Assembly (NCBI GenBank): GCA_003427395.1
Contig: BFEA01000153.1
Location: forward strand, 1,558,097 to 1,585,616
Reading direction: 5' to 3'
DNA: 27,520 nucleotides
Source of the DNA: Chara braunii
Lineage: Eukaryota; Streptophyta; Charophyceae; Charales; Characeae
Shown: in pieces, positions 27,353 through 27,520 of the stretch
Position numbering within the stretch: the first letter of the stretch is position 1
How the letters are laid out: each line of letters starts with the position of its first letter
The notes under the pieces: model-generated
What the model was told of the DNA's origin: nothing
Seen by the model: the letters and a program-made list of their open reading frames with translations, nothing else
Database searches by the model: none
Position numbers and translations under genes: made by a program

Positions 27353-27520
27353 TCATAACTTGTGATGACTTAGGGAGAACCATCGATCTTCTTTAGGATC
27401 CGAATGATGTCTGAAACGTACATGATACTGCATTTGTGGTTTTGGACGGCGCCCCCTGCCTGGAGGCTTGGGTACTGACATCATCTTGTGCTCAACAATG
27501 TCGTCAATGTCCACATGTCC
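27353..27520 (-). pseudogene. Gypsy integrase C-terminus, partial at window edge
   Basis: The last 56 codons of a minus-strand pol run into the window edge. VDIDDIVEHKM and then DPKEDRWFSL line up with YDIDGIVVKM and EPEDDRWFT at the end of the left-copy integrase, the chromodomain-like targeting tail. The frame is open to a TGA at 27353-27355, and a polypurine tract and LTR-like start follow. Whether the rest of the element is intact lies outside the window. Because this piece is open, it could equally be the end of a functional gene. Confidence 0.75.

Overview
The window looks like transposon-dense, gene-poor nuclear DNA from a plant-lineage eukaryote. It carries broken Ty3/gypsy polyproteins, a Helitron, a tRNA-derived SINE, long CT/GA microsatellites and assembly gaps (15 Ns at 12821-12835, one N at 17416). 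I recognise no intact cellular gene and no operon structure. The style of the gag-pol proteins and the microsatellite load make a streptophyte alga such as Chara my best guess. That is inference and the window alone does not prove it.

Left half (811-11578, minus strand): decayed Ty3/gypsy sequence in a head-to-tail arrangement. A block of about 4.4 kb, from the integrase C-terminus back to the end of gag and part of an inserted element, occurs twice (1126-5556 and 5561-9964). The two copies share some lesions (a stop in the RG-rich gag tail, a stop in RT, the same insertion in gag) and differ in others (protease, RNase H, integrase). This fits tandem duplication of an element that was already damaged. 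The right copy keeps the gag N-terminus (to 11578). Its gag is split by an insertion of about 0.72 kb with inverted ends of about 70 bp and a telomere-like heptamer array.

Middle (11579-16525): repeat-rich sequence upstream of gag, with a possible primer binding site, a GGTCAAC (W-box complement) minisatellite, a (CT)n tract and further short tandem repeats. After this comes a well-delimited SINE (15443-15809) with A and B boxes, a poly(A) tail and 14-bp target-site duplications.

Right half (16526-25997, plus strand): one apparent Helitron of about 9.5 kb. It has a TC-type 5' end, a 7-bp-stem 3' hairpin followed 7 nt later by CTTG, and an A/T target site. It carries a degenerate Rep-helicase gene (about 19.83-24.16 kb) and, downstream, an intact 364-codon ORF of unknown function. 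Between the 5' end and the Rep gene lie GA microsatellites and several tandem duplications.

Right edge (25998-27520): a tRNA-like A/B-box pair, two LTR-like starts in opposite orientation, and the last 56 codons of another gypsy integrase (minus strand) followed by a polypurine tract.
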